Source: Portulaca oleracea
Taxonomy: Eukaryota > Streptophyta > Magnoliopsida > Caryophyllales > Portulacaceae
Assembly (NCBI GenBank): GCA_029582165.1
Contig: CM055880.1
Coordinates: forward strand, 2,666,001 to 2,730,000
DNA length: 64,000 nucleotides
Direction: 5' to 3'
Of this stretch, positions 11,450-22,519 are shown in pieces (positions within the stretch are counted from its first letter, which is position 1; the number at the start of each line of letters is the position of its first letter). The position numbers were made by a program, and so were the translations under genes. Under the pieces are notes generated by a model that searched no databases, was not told the origin of the DNA, and saw nothing but the letters and a program-made list of their open reading frames with translations.

Positions 11450-12577
11450 ATGGCGGCCGATTTCCGGTGGACCGCCGTCGTCTCTCTCCTCATATTCCTC
11501 TTCCTCTCCCCCCTCTGCGCCGGAATCCGGTCATTCTCCAAATACCCCCCGAGGGTAGTATCGGAATTTCAGTCCCTCCGTTTCTCCGAAGCTCCGGCGT
11601 ACAGGAACGGCGTCGGGTGTCCCTTCGCCGCGTCTCCGTCGCAGTGCGACCCTTCCCTTGTCCACGTCGCGATGACCCTCGACCGGGAGTACCTCCGTGG
11701 GTCCGTCGCCGCCGTGCACTCCGTCCTGAAGCACGCCTCGTGCCCGGAGAACGTCTTCTTCCACTTCATCGCCGCCGAGTTTGACTCGCTCTCCCCCCGA
11801 GTCCTCACCCAACTCGTCCGGTCCACCTTCCCTTCCCTCAACTTCAAGGTCTACATTTTCCGGGAAGACACCGTCATTAATTTGATTTCTTCATCAGTTC
11901 GACAAGCCCTAGAAAACCCTTTAAATTACGCCCGGAATTACCTCTCCGAGTTGCTCGACTCGTGCGTCGACCGAGTCATATACCTCGACTCGGACCTCAT
12001 CCTCGTCGACGACATCTACAAGCTCTGGAACACCACCCTCTCCGGCGGCCGTGCCATCGGAGCTCCGGAGTACTGCCACGCCAACTTCACCTCCTACTTC
12101 ACGGACCTTTTCTGGAGCTCCGGCGAGTTCGCCGGAGTTTTCTCCGGGAGGCCGCGTAAGCCGTGCTATTTCAACACGGGGGTGATGGTGATGGACCTGC
12201 AACAATGGCGGACGAGAAACTTCCGGCGAGAGATTGAGTCGTGGATGGAGATTCAGAAGAAGAGGAGGATCTACGAGCTGGGTTCTCTGCCGCCGTTTCT
12301 ATTGGTGTTCGCCGGCGACGTCGAGCCGATCGATCACCGGTGGAATCAGCACGGCCTGGGTGGGGATAATGTGAGGGGGTCGTGCCGGAATCTGCATTCC
12401 GGGCCGGTGAGTTTACTGCATTGGTCGGGGAAAGGAAAGCCGTGGATTAGGGTTGCCGAGGAGAAACCCTGTCCGTTGGATCGGTTGTGGGTCCCGTATG
12501 ATCTTTGGGTCGGGAGGAGGGAGAGGGATTATCAGGTGGGGTTCGGTGCAGCGGCGCTCTTGATGGGGTGGTTCTAG
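11450..12577 (+). CDS. GATL: Galacturonosyltransferase-like protein (GATL, GT8 family)
   Basis: An intronless gene of 375 codons. It has a hydrophobic N-terminus (about 7-25) acting as signal peptide or anchor, then a complete GT8 glycosyltransferase domain from about residue 70. Seen directly: the metal-binding [11 protein letters not shown] with DxD at 180-182, the acceptor-side [13 protein letters not shown] (241-253), [12 protein letters not shown] (296-307) and [11 protein letters not shown] (322-332). Possible N-glycosylation sites are N194 and N212. Length, lack of introns and short stem match the GATL clade (PARVUS/GATL1 and paralogues), which acts in the secretory pathway on pectin and/or xylan synthesis, including the xylan reducing-end sequence. 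The exact paralogue cannot be assigned. The first half of the coding region is visibly GC- and CG-rich against AT-rich flanks; the last third is less so. Confidence 0.92.
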   Translation: MAADFRWTAVVSLLIFLFLSPLCAGIRSFSKYPPRVVSEFQSLRFSEAPAYRNGVGCPFAASPSQCDPSLVHVAMTLDREYLRGSVAAVHSVLKHASCPENVFFHFIAAEFDSLSPRVLTQLVRSTFPSLNFKVYIFREDTVINLISSSVRQALENPLNYARNYLSELLDSCVDRVIYLDSDLILVDDIYKLWNTTLSGGRAIGAPEYCHANFTSYFTDLFWSSGEFAGVFSGRPRKPCYFNTGVMVMDLQQWRTRNFRREIESWMEIQKKRRIYELGSLPPFLLVFAGDVEPIDHRWNQHGLGGDNVRGSCRNLHSGPVSLLHWSGKGKPWIRVAEEKPCPLDRLWVPYDLWVGRRERDYQVGFGAAALLMGWF

Positions 12578-13732
12578 ATTGATTGAATCATGGCCGTTGA
12601 TTATTGATCATGACGGTGATGGTGATGATGATGATGATGGGGGGTTATTCTTTGGGTAAAGACTGACTTATTGATGGATGTACAGACTACAGAGATTGGG
12701 ATTTGGAGGGGAAAGTGTTGGGCATAGTTGATTTTTTATTTTTTATTTTTTTGTGTTGGAGATTTTAGGAATATTTTTAATTTTTTTTAAAATTGATTAT
12801 TATTTGGGGTTCCTCATCTTGGGAGCCCATTTTTGGAGGTTCATTGATTCTTTCTGTATCTATGAAGGAAAATTTTAATTTTTATACAAGAGTAGTTCTT
12901 CTTCTTGTTTCTTGTTCTAGATTATTCCCCCCTTTTTTTCTCTTTACTTGAATGAAGCTTTCTAGGGTGATTAGTTGTGAGCTTCAGCCTTCAAGAAGTA
13001 GCTAGTCAAATCTTACAAGTACTTGCACATACATATAAACCAGAAAAAAACTATACACAATAATGAATGATCTAATATGAAGCACTTGTTCAGATTTACA
13101 TTTCAAAAGTGCTAGTGTGATATGCTGATTAAACTCTACTTTTTCGATCAGTTTATGTTCAATGTATACACTTCTTATAAGGTCCCATGATCCATAATAA
13201 TGTTCTACTTTTAATTTTGCGGTTGGACTAAAATGTGTCACAACCCCCTTCGATTTTTTTGTGTATAACTAATTTTTGAATATACGACATTACAAACTAT
13301 ACAAAATTCAGTTAAATTTCAATATTATGATCTCATAAAATATTGAATCTAATATACAATCCTTGTTCGTGATCATATCTAACTTTGCCCCCGACCTGGA
13401 CAACCAATTAATCTATTGGTTGTGTTCTAAATTATGTCCCTAACAAAAACCAACTACAAGATGTATTGTACCACAATATTGGAACAAGCACACATGCATT
13501 TGGTAGGGGAATGAAGTGGAAATATAAAGACATGAACCAAATTAAAAGTCCAATGGTAATGGATGGAAATGACCAAAGCATGAGATTGGGGGGAGAGGGT
13601 GTGTTGGTGTAAAAGAGCGAGTGCCAAACACGCCAGATATGGAGCTAAGCAAAGTAATACTATTATTATTTTGGACTACTTTTAGGGATGGAAACTAGTG
13701 CCTTTGTTGCCCCTCCTATTAGATGATTATTA

Positions 13733-14013
13733 CTCCCTCCGTTCCAAATTATTTGTCCCTTTTAATTTGGTATGCATTTTAAGGAAAATAACTAAATTAA
13801 TCTCAATTAGCAATAAAATACTAATAATACCCTTATTTTTAAATTCATAACTACTATTTATACTTTTCCCTCTCATATTCAAATACTTTTTAAATTCAAA
13901 CTAAGGGTATTTTAGTAATTTCAATAAAATAAAGTTTCCAGTTTAGAAAAGTGGACATAATTTTGGGACATCAAAAAATGGAATAGTGGACAAATAATTT
14001 GGGACGGAGGGAG
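13733..14013. mobile_element. Stowaway-type MITE
   Basis: Ends CTCCCTCCGTTCCAAATTAT and ATAATTTGGGACGGAGGGAG with TA on each side (13731-13732 and 14014-14015). This is the canonical Stowaway terminus and target. The interior is AT-rich and non-coding. Confidence 0.8.
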
Positions 14014-14642
14014 TAGTCTATTTATGGTAGGGTAAAAGATAGGACAATTGCAGCGGTGAGTTTGACAGCGATATAATGTTAGTGTAACGTGGGTAAGGAT
14101 GAAAAAAATCAATGCAACGGACAGCGGTGAAGATGAGTATTAGTAATGAGAATAGTTCAAACTCACCGTTATTACGGATGCTCTTAGTAAAAACATAGTA
14201 ATAAAATATTGAAAGTATCCTGGATATCATTCGACATAGTACAATATATTTCACAATAGAGATAATTGTGGTTAAGTCAACCAAATTGTACATTGTTGCT
14301 CTTAAATCATCGTGTATTTTTCAGTGTTCTCTACCATTGCTTCCTCATTGAATACTTTCTAACTCGATAATTGTCAATTCTAATTGAGTCGCAAACCATC
14401 ATGCAAAATAGACCTCAGTCAAAGTTGACAATGGTTAGTCTACAAAATTAGAGTCCACCCTTAGAAATAGGTCTCTTCTTGATGATATTGATCATGCATT
14501 CATCCTCCTAATCTCCTACGCAACTTTTTAAAGTGCTCTCCTTTAAACTATAACTTTTTTCTTTGCTTATCTTGGATGATGTTAACGAATTAAAGTTTTT
14601 GATCGGTTTAGATTGAATAGGGTACTTTACAAAGGACAACCA

Positions 14643-14871
14643 TCTCAACTTTAATGGAAACTCTATCACTAGATTTTTGGATTGAAATTTACGGTTTATC
14701 AATAGAATTGTGTAAGAGTTGAAAATTAAATCAAAGTAATTGATAAATGAAATTTACGGTTTATCTCAACTTTAATGGAAACTCTATCACTAGATTTTTG
14801 AATTGAAATTTATGGTTTATCAATAGAATTGTGTAAGAGTTAAAAATTAAATCAAAGTAGTTGATAAATGA
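14643..14871. repeat. 121-bp direct tandem duplication
   Basis: The segment at 14643-14749 is repeated at 14764-14871 with only a few substitutions: TCTCAACTTTAATGGAAACT through AGTAATTGATAAATGA. The period is about 121 bp. It does not overlap a gene. Confidence 0.8.
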
Positions 14872-15649
14872 TTAGTCTCTTTACTAATTAGCAAAAATGA
14901 TGTCTAAATACAAATATTTTTTAAAATAAAATGGACACAAAATCAAGTTGAAAATTATTGTTGCAATAAAGTAAATACATTTATTTTTACCTAAATAGAT
15001 TACAATAATTGGTCATTTATGGGTGAGTTTTTCAATTTTCAAAATATGCACATTTTTTTACCTAAATAGATTATAATAATAGGTGATTTTCATTAATCCA
15101 ATATAATTCCTTTTATTATATTCTTTAAATATTAATTTAAAGTTGAAAGATGGAAATTCCAAATATGAGATGGTTGGATATGAGCTGGGATCATACTGTC
15201 ATAAGACTTTCTGGCACATGTCAGAGCATCTGCCCACTGTCTTGTGTTCTTTCTTGTTTTTATTTATTTATTTTATTCCTTGACAATTTAAATTTTATTC
15301 CCTTTTTAGGGTCATTATTTTTAATTGGCTGTTTTTACTTTCTTCTTTTAAATTTCTGTCCTCACTTTCTCATTGGATATAGTAAGCCAGTAAGTAAGGA
15401 TAAATTTAATAAAGTATTTATCCTGTTATGTTGTCTTATCAATTACATCACGTATCACTCGTGCCACACATCCCACATATGCACAAGGAAGTCACTTTGT
15501 AAAACTTCATATTCTCATGATTTGTTTTTGATAAATAATTTCAACATAAAATTCTATCAAAAAATATATAAAATTATGTTCTAAAATACAAAAAACTAAG
15601 TTGACACATACAAAAAATTGAGAGAGTATTTGATTCTGGATTTAAAATA

Positions 15650-15995
15650 AAAAAATACGTTCAAAGGAGTATTTATCTATTTTTGTTTATGGTAAGGTTC
15701 AATTTATTTAACTTGCATTATCTACTTTTAACTAACTTTATCATATCATTTGTTCTCAATTTATTCACCTTTTCCTAAAAAAAGAAAATTATTCATCTTA
15801 CAAATAATGTATATTTAAAAATTCATATATTTAATAAATAATGTGACCACTCATATTACCTTATTAAAAATTATAAATATTTTCCTATTTTTATCCACTG
15901 TATCCACACTTTACCAAATTTATCTATTTTTCTCACATTATCAATATTTTACTAATTTATCCACACAATCACTTAACCAATTGCAGAAAAGATAT
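15650..15995. repeat. Relative of the 44440-44757 MITE, opposite orientation
   Basis: TACCTTATTAAAAATTATAA, followed by TATTTTCC, TTATCCACTGTATCCACA and TTTATCCACACAATCACTTA, matches the reverse complement of the element at 44440-44757 in word order. Ends are approximate (a possible CAGAAAAGATA terminus near 15985-15995). Confidence 0.45.
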
Positions 15996-16448
15996 ATCAT
16001 TGATACATAGAATATCTACACTACATTGTAATGTGTGAAGCATGTCTATTTTGAAAGTCTTCTACGTTTCACAATTCACCCTATGAAAGATTAGGTTATT
16101 CCTTTTCATAGAAAACAAAGGTAAAAGAAAAATTAAGAAAATTGGAAATATAGAAGAATAACTTATTTTATTTTACTTAAGTTTCCAATTTATTTATTCC
16201 TTGCGTTGCGTAATGGCGTAGTATGGCCACATGCAGCCACTGTTCTTTTTCAGGTTCTACACATTTCTTTTGTGGGATTTTATTTTTTGTGAAAAAAATA
16301 ATTAAGACAGATTAATACACAAAGAATCCGAATCTTAGTAGTACAATTGCAAAGAAAGCATCTTATAAAAGGGCTCACACTATTAATGGTGGTCCCTTCA
16401 CCATCTTAGATACTAGTAATTTGGCAAATATGGAGTCTAAATTATGTA

Positions 16449-16708
16449 CTTTCTCCGTTCCATATTAACTGTCGTCTTTGAAAATTGTGCAGTCAAAGTA
16501 AAAAAATTTTGACCATAAACTTCTTAATATATACCATGAGTTATTATATAAAATTACCATCATTAGATTCGTAACGAAAAATACTATCATAAAAATATAA
16601 TAATATTGCAATTGTTAATAACATATTATGTAAGGAATAATCAATCAAAGATTGACATTGGAGACCGTAAAAGTCAAAATTATGACAGTTAATATGGAAC
16701 GGAGGGAG
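16449..16708. mobile_element. Stowaway-type MITE (subfamily B)
   Basis: Ends CTTTCTCCGTTCCATATTAA and TTAATATGGAACGGAGGGAG, TA on both sides. The interior, with ATTAGATTCGTAACGAAAAA and TACTATCATAAAAATATAAT, is nearly the same as in the element at 48250-48507, defining a subfamily. Confidence 0.78.
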
Positions 16709-17557
16709 TACTAGTTAAACTTTTAAAAATATTTAACTGTTAATTTTTTAATATATATAATAATGTATTTATATTAAAATATTATTGCTAGATTTACGAT
16801 GAAAAATAATCTAATTCATATAAGTACCATTTTATAATTTTGCGTATTATGTGTGTATATATATAGTACGTATCAAATTAATGATAGTCAAAGTATTGTT
16901 TTTAACACTATAAAAAGTAAAAATAACATCAATTTTGAGAGCGATGGAGAAAGTGATTAAATACATTAGCCTAATATCCGGGGTGGAATTAACACATTTT
17001 ATTAGGGTGTGCCACTTATATATAAGAAGAATGAGAAAATATGATAAAATAAGTGACTTTTGAAAAATAATACGGAAAAACTAGAAAAAAATCCTTAAAA
17101 AAGGTTGAATATAATCCTTGACATCAAATCAAATTTTATAATATGGGTTATAACCACTACTTTATAAATATTTTTTTAATATTAAATGTAAGCAAATTAA
17201 TTTTATTCATGATAGAGGGTCGTGACCCTAGTTAGCCGCCCCCCGCCATAGTAATTATGGTTGATAAGTCGCTGGATACTAATATATGTTGATAAGAGTT
17301 GATCAATGCTAATAAATGTTCATTAGAGTTAAAACTTGGCCTTAAAACATCACTAACTATTGATAAGTGTACATAAATATTGATTTCTGTTAAGTTGAAA
17401 TAGACAAGTTATAGGTATCTTTCTCTATAATAATCTTATTGGCATGGATTTATTGTTGCTAAACACATGTTCAAAGCCAGATTCCTTGATTTAAGCACAA
17501 ACTTGTGAACATTAGTGTTTAAACATCATTATCATTATCTTGACCCCTATATATTTA

Positions 17558-17813
17558 CTACCTCCTGTCCCAAATTGTTTGTCCATTTACCTAACTCCCT
17601 TGTCACAAAATGTTTGTCCATTTTATAATTCCAATGATTGTGATTCCTATTATACCCCTAATAAATACTCTTTTGTTTCTTTTTTATTTTTCTTCACATG
17701 AGAAAAGTAAGGGCAATTCTGATATATTACACATTTTTCACCCCATTTCCCATGACCATTGAACTTTTAAATATAGTTGGATATGATGGACAAACAATAT
17801 GGGACGGAGGTAG
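17558..17813. mobile_element. Stowaway-type MITE (subfamily A)
   Basis: Ends CTACCTCCTGTCCCAAATTG and CAATATGGGACGGAGGTAG, TA duplications on both sides. Sister copy of 10002-10251. Confidence 0.77.
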
Positions 17814-18926
17814 TACTATGTTTAGTGTTTGAACTCGGTTCAGGTTTCAAAACCAATTTATACGACCAGTTTCGATCAGGGTTTAGATCCCGGATATGGA
17901 ACCTCTCATTCCTGTACGATATGGTGAAGATGACATGATGATTAAGAAAAGTGTATACTACCAATTTGGCCAATAATTTCATTGATTAATATATTCAATC
18001 ACAAAAGTCCCATTGACCCGTGAGTTAGTTTTCATCAAAGCTACACTATATAATACAGTAATAATATAATCATATGATGTCACACGTACAAAGAATTGAA
18101 TTGTTTGGTTGTGAGGAAAGGTATACAATTCAAAGTTACAACAGAGTGACAGACAGTATAACTTGCTAAATCAGTATCATGAACGTTGGCACGTCAATGT
18201 TGTAGACGTCCACCTTCTCGACAAGGCAGCCTTTTGTTTAAACATCACTATCCTTATTTTCTATCTTGACCAATATATGTTCTTATTCAATTAAAAATTT
18301 GCAATCGTACGTTGAATATTGTTCTTTATATATAACCCTATTCACGTTAAACCATGAATTCAAGATCACGGCTAGAATTATTCATTTTTGCTCATACATT
18401 TATTTGTGCTGTGTAAACACTAACAATATATGTACACGCGTCACGCATGACAAAAATTTAGGTCCAGATAATTTTAGGTTAATTCAAATTGTTCATTTGG
18501 TTGAAAATCTACTGCCCCGACCCTATTCGATAAATAATTTGGACTTTAAGACCATACTCGGACTTGGACACGGATGTTCAATGTTTTGACTCAAATTTTC
18601 CCCTAAAGTTTGGACAACCCAATCTCGGATTTCCTTACCCAGACCCTAACCGATTTTTTAATTTGGACGAACTTTTGGTGACCTTCTTTGTTTTCTCTGG
18701 TGGTCGAATAAAAAAAGGGTCGTTGAAAATTTTGTTAGACCATGCATATATCACCATATATATATATTGCAAGAGTTCAAAGTATAGATATTGCAACTCT
18801 AATCTAACCTTTAAAAAACGATATTCAAAATATATATTTAACAATATTATTATTATGTTTTCATGAAAATGCCAATAAACAGACCAATCCATCACCCATA
18901 AAACAACCAAATATAAAATTACATAA

Positions 18927-19586
18927 TTACCCCTGGAGTCTTTGCCTAATCCGAGCAACCTCTTGTCCATCAATCCTATACGCCTTTTCCAAAACGACGT
19001 CGGGCAAGGGAGGGTTCGATGCAAACGTAGAGACAGAAACAACTTGGGCCCCTGGGCTTTCACTGCTGAGCCCAGAAACAGCCAGTGCTGGGCTTCTCCT
19101 ATCCAAATTGTAGAGAAAATGGGCCAGCCCTTTTGGGAACACAAAGGACTCACCGGGCCTGAGTTGTTGGGTAAACAGCTTATTGGACGTGTCCACAAAG
19201 CCCACCAAGATGTCCCCCTTGAGACAAGTGGTGACCTCGGAGGCCCGCGGGTGGGTGTGGGGCGGGACCAGCCCGTTGGGCTCGATGTCGATCCGGGCCA
19301 TGGTCAGGCCCTGGGTCCGGTGGCCCGGCAAGTTTTGGTTAGTGGTCAGGATCACACTGAATCCGAATTTGTTTGTGCTCGTGTTGCCTGGTTTGGATAG
19401 GGCTGAAGTCACGAAGTGGTCGGAGGTGGCTTGGTCCAGATCCTTGCATGGTGGGCCATTGAATGTGTATGGGCTAGATGGGTCCGCAATGCAATAGTCC
19501 TGCAACGGTTCAGGGTCTACTGCAAAATTTGAAGATATTAAAAAACCCGTAATTAAAAGAAGCAAAATGTTAATCACCTTCATCAT
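18927..19586 (-). CDS. GLP: Germin-like protein
   Basis: A single-exon secreted protein of 219 residues. The signal peptide spans about residues 1-22 and the mature N-terminus is near VDPEPLQDYC. Cys32 and Cys47 are the usual germin disulfide pair. The cupin metal site is complete: His110 and His112 in PPHTHPRASEV, Glu117, and His156 in FPKGLAHFLYN. The first box reads GLVPPHTHPRASEV-KGD and the second GESFVFPKGLAHFLYN. One N-glycosylation sequon occurs at N68. Germins are apoplastic Mn-binding cupins forming trimers or hexamers; some have oxalate oxidase or superoxide dismutase activity, others none shown, so activity here is not predicted. The start has two adjacent Met codons; the first (19586) is used. 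A TATA stretch 60 bases upstream supports it. No intron is needed, whereas many germin-like genes have one near the signal-peptide junction. Confidence 0.92.
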   Translation of the reverse strand: MMKVINILLLLITGFLISSNFAVDPEPLQDYCIADPSSPYTFNGPPCKDLDQATSDHFVTSALSKPGNTSTNKFGFSVILTTNQNLPGHRTQGLTMARIDIEPNGLVPPHTHPRASEVTTCLKGDILVGFVDTSNKLFTQQLRPGESFVFPKGLAHFLYNLDRRSPALAVSGLSSESPGAQVVSVSTFASNPPLPDVVLEKAYRIDGQEVARIRQRLQG

Positions 19587-19645
19587 TAGCTTGGATTTGT
19601 TGGAGATATAGGAAGTTTTTGATTGAATGGGTAGGATTGATGAGA

Positions 19646-19655
19646 TATATATATA
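19646..19655 (-). promoter_or_regulatory. TATA box of the germin-like gene
   Basis: A TATATATATA run sits about 60-70 bases upstream of the germin-like ATG, leaving a leader of about 30 bases. Position and sequence fit a TATA box for this minus-strand gene. Confidence 0.5.
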
Positions 19656-19999
19656 CTATAAAGTGGAAAAACTGATGTTTTAACATTGAATTTAAAAAAG
19701 AAATTTGAAAATATGATAAAAATGATCATTAGTGGGATTGTGAAGGTGAGAAGAGTAGCTTGGGAGGCAATGAAGGGTGAAGGAGAAAGAGGAAAATTAG
19801 AAGGCAAACAAATGGCTAAGAAACAAGATTGCAATGAAGTCATTTTCATATATCCATGTGTTTAATGATTCATTAGTAGGTTGTTATTTTCAAGTAGCAG
19901 TGAAAATCAAGGGTTGTATTCTACGACTAACATGATATTCATGTATGTTAGTTGTGCCATTTTGATTAATGAAACATTACATATAGATGTAGATTGATA

Positions 20000-20281
20000 T
20001 TCCCTTCTTCCCATATTATCTGTCATTTTAACTAACTTTTTTTCTCTCAAAATATTTGTCACTTTATAATTCCAATAACACATTAATTACAAATTTATCA
20101 AATTAACCTTATTAATTACATCATTTTCTTCCATTTTTCTTTTTTATTCATCTTTTTCCTTTTTTATCACCATTTTATTCAACATTTTCACATTTTCAAT
20201 GAACTAAATTAATGTAGAAGTGTGGTTTTTTTGGTTTTTGAAATTATGTCTAATGTGACAAATAATATGGGAAGGAGGGAG
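20000..20281. mobile_element. Stowaway-type MITE
   Basis: Ends TTCCCTTCTTCCCATATTAT and ATAATATGGGAAGGAGGGAG. The right side has TA at 20282-20283. The terminus is a variant (CTTCTTCCC in place of CTCCGTTCC). Confidence 0.65.
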
Positions 20282-21523
20282 TACGTATTTATTTAACAAA
20301 CAAATGTTTTTGTTGTCTTATGAAACATTATACATCTATATCTACATTTACATCTACATCTACGACACTTTTGCTATTAGGATGTGCGTTTTTTTATAGA
20401 GTAAAATTTTGTTATATATAATATGAATATTTGTTATATGTTTTTGTAAAAATTTCAAAATTTTTTATGTTGTTTCAAAACTTTCCCAACCTCTACTTAC
20501 CTTCTAAGATTGAAAGAATACAAATTTAGTTTACTTTGCATGCTCTAATCAAAGAGGAGTCCAATGTTATGGAGGTTTTGTGCAGTCTATGTAGATAATA
20601 TATGAAAAGGAATGATAGACTTACAGTCATTTTTATTGTAAATCCCACTTTTATAGAGTTTAACGTTGTCCATAATTAGGTAAGACTCTTTTATCATACA
20701 TTTTCTCTATTCGTAAAACTCGAATTTGAGACCTTATTTAATGAGAATAAGTGTCAAACCACTTGAACCAACTTATATTAGTTACGGAGATTAAGACATG
20801 GAGAGTATAAATTCCATGTATATATCACAATTGCATTGTCTTGAAGGGAGAATGATCAACTAATTAGTTGAGTGATTGAGGCTTTGTTTTGAACTTCAAA
20901 GCAACTCCACACAATCCACCAATCCCTCTTCTCCTACCAAATCCCACCAAAACGCACCATCTCACCGTCATCTCCACCCAAAACGACACCGTAACCTGGT
21001 CGGTTAATCTATGCCCAAATTCATTACTACTACCCTCCAAAAAAAGAAGAAAAATGAAAATTTCAACAGACTCAAACATCAAGGGCCCCACTTTCCGCCA
21101 TTGTTAGGCGGAAAAAATAAATGCATTGCTTCGAAAAAGAAAACAAAAAAAATTAATAAAAGGGCAGTAAAAAAGCAGACCAGTCACGTGCAGTCCCTAT
21201 GCCCACACACACCTCTTTCTCTCTCTTGTTTCTCTCTCTATCTTTTCATTTTCTGGGCATTCACTCATCACTTCATCAGTCTTTCACTGTCTTCTCTCTT
21301 TGCTCTATCTTTCTCTCTCTAGATTGCGTTGATTTGGTGCAAATGCTTATCAACTTTATCAGTCTTTATGTTCTTCTTCTTCGCATTCATGGGGTTTAAT
21401 TTCTCTCTCTGTATCTTTAATTTGATTATTATCAGTTGTCAAAGTTGTGTGTTTGTGGGGTACACAACATTATTATGTCAATTAAAGTTTTCCGATTTTG
21501 TGTTAATTGCTTAATTTTACTAC

Positions 21524-22075
21524 CTGGGCAATGCAGTAAATGTTTTCCGTTTGTGGGTTTTCTTGGGTTTGGTCGAATTGCGTCTGATTTTGTGTTTTTG
21601 AGGTGGTTTTTGATATTGGGTAATGCTGTAAATTTTCTGCCCTTTTGTGGGGTTTCTTGGGTTTGGTTGAATTGCGTCTGATTTTGTGTTTTTGGGTGGT
21701 TTTTGATCTTGGGTAATGCAGTAAATGTTGTGCTCTTTGTGGGTTTTCTTGGGTTTGGTTGAATTGGGTCTGATTTTGTGTTGTTTGGGGTGATTTTTGA
21801 TCTTGGGTAATGCAGTAAATGATGTGCTCTTTGTGGGTTTTCTTGGGTTTGGTTGAATTGCGTCTGATTTTGTGTTTTTGGGGTGATTTTTGATCTTGGG
21901 TAATGCTGTAAATTTTCTCCCCTTTTGTGGATTTTCTTGGGTTTGCTTCAATTGTTTTTGATTTTGTGTTGTTTGGTTGATTTTTGATCTTGGGTAATGC
22001 AGTAAATGATGTGCTCTTTGTGGGTTTTCTTGGGTTTGTTTCAATTTCTTTGATTTTCTGTTGTTTGGTTGAATG
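21524..22075. repeat. About six copies of a 94-bp tandem repeat in the leader intron
   Basis: Copies start near 21524, 21617, 21712, 21806, 21898 and 21993. Each begins with a form of GGGTAATGCAGTAAATG, then GTGGGTTTTCTTGGGTTTGG, then TTGAATTGCGTCTGATTTTG and ends with GGTGATTTTTGATCTT. The array is T/G-rich and lies upstream of the WVD2-like ATG, within what looks like its 5'-UTR intron. Confidence 0.8.
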
Positions 22076-22431
22076 CTGTAAAGATTAGACCCTTTTTGAT
22101 TGAATTGAGATGAATTGGATTAGAATTACCCATTGTTGTTCTTGGTGAAGTTGATTTTGGTGGTGGGGTTTTGTATGATTTTACTGCATAGTACCTTCTG
22201 GAAGTATTGAAAGTACCAAAAACAAGGGTGGACCAAAGTAATTATGCAACTGTAAAAAGTAAATAAAAAAAAAGATTGAAGATTTGGGAAGGAAAAGGTT
22301 GAAATCATTGTTGAAAAGGGAAACCATGTTCTTGTTTTTATTATATGTTTCTTTTTGTCATCAACTGTGTTCTTAGTGTGTGATCTTGGTCCCAAATTAT
22401 GGATGTCTTTATATGTCCTACTTCCAGCTAA

Positions 22432-22480
22432 CTCTCTCTCTCTCTCTCTCTCTCACTCTCTCTCTCTATCTCTCTCTCTC
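22432..22480 (+). repeat. (CT)n tract forming the polypyrimidine run before a 3' splice site
   Basis: A nearly pure CT repeat of about 48 bases, broken by one CA and one TA, ending in CAG at 22480-22482. It would serve as the polypyrimidine tract of the 5'-UTR intron of the WVD2-like gene. As a microsatellite it is likely length-variable. Confidence 0.7.
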
Positions 22481-22519
22481 AGGTTTATCTGATAATTGAG
22501 TCCTGATCTTGCACAATCT

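Larger units (their letters stand above)
12578..18926. other. 6.3-kb intergenic region, AT-rich with MITEs
   Basis: No gene recognised. It starts with the GATL 3' UTR, including a GATGATGATG run near 12620-12640. It holds three Stowaway MITEs, a 121-bp tandem duplication and one MITE-family relative (15650-15995), listed separately. The 144-codon frame at 15150-15584 is low-complexity and unsupported. Around 18540-18660 are PyCGGACTTGG and CCCAGACCC words reminiscent of the CCGAATTT-type repeat. Confidence 0.55.
19587..22519. other. Divergent intergenic region and leader of the WVD2-like gene
   Basis: Holds the germin-like promoter, a Stowaway MITE (20000-20281), and from about 21185 the probable leader of the WVD2-like gene: a CT-rich start (21190-21320) followed by a 5'-UTR intron that carries the 94-bp array and ends in a (CT)n tract at 22432-22482. 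The leader exon just before the ATG would be 22483-22519. No other gene is seen; minus-strand frames at 21520-22044 read through the array. Confidence 0.55.

Noticed and set aside
15150..15584. 144-codon plus-strand frame
   Set aside because: Phe/Leu/Ser-rich low-complexity translation of AT-rich spacer, no domain.
21520..22044. 174-codon minus-strand frame with repeating PNPRKPTK-like residues
   Set aside because: It reads through the 94-bp tandem array; the protein periodicity is just the DNA repeat.
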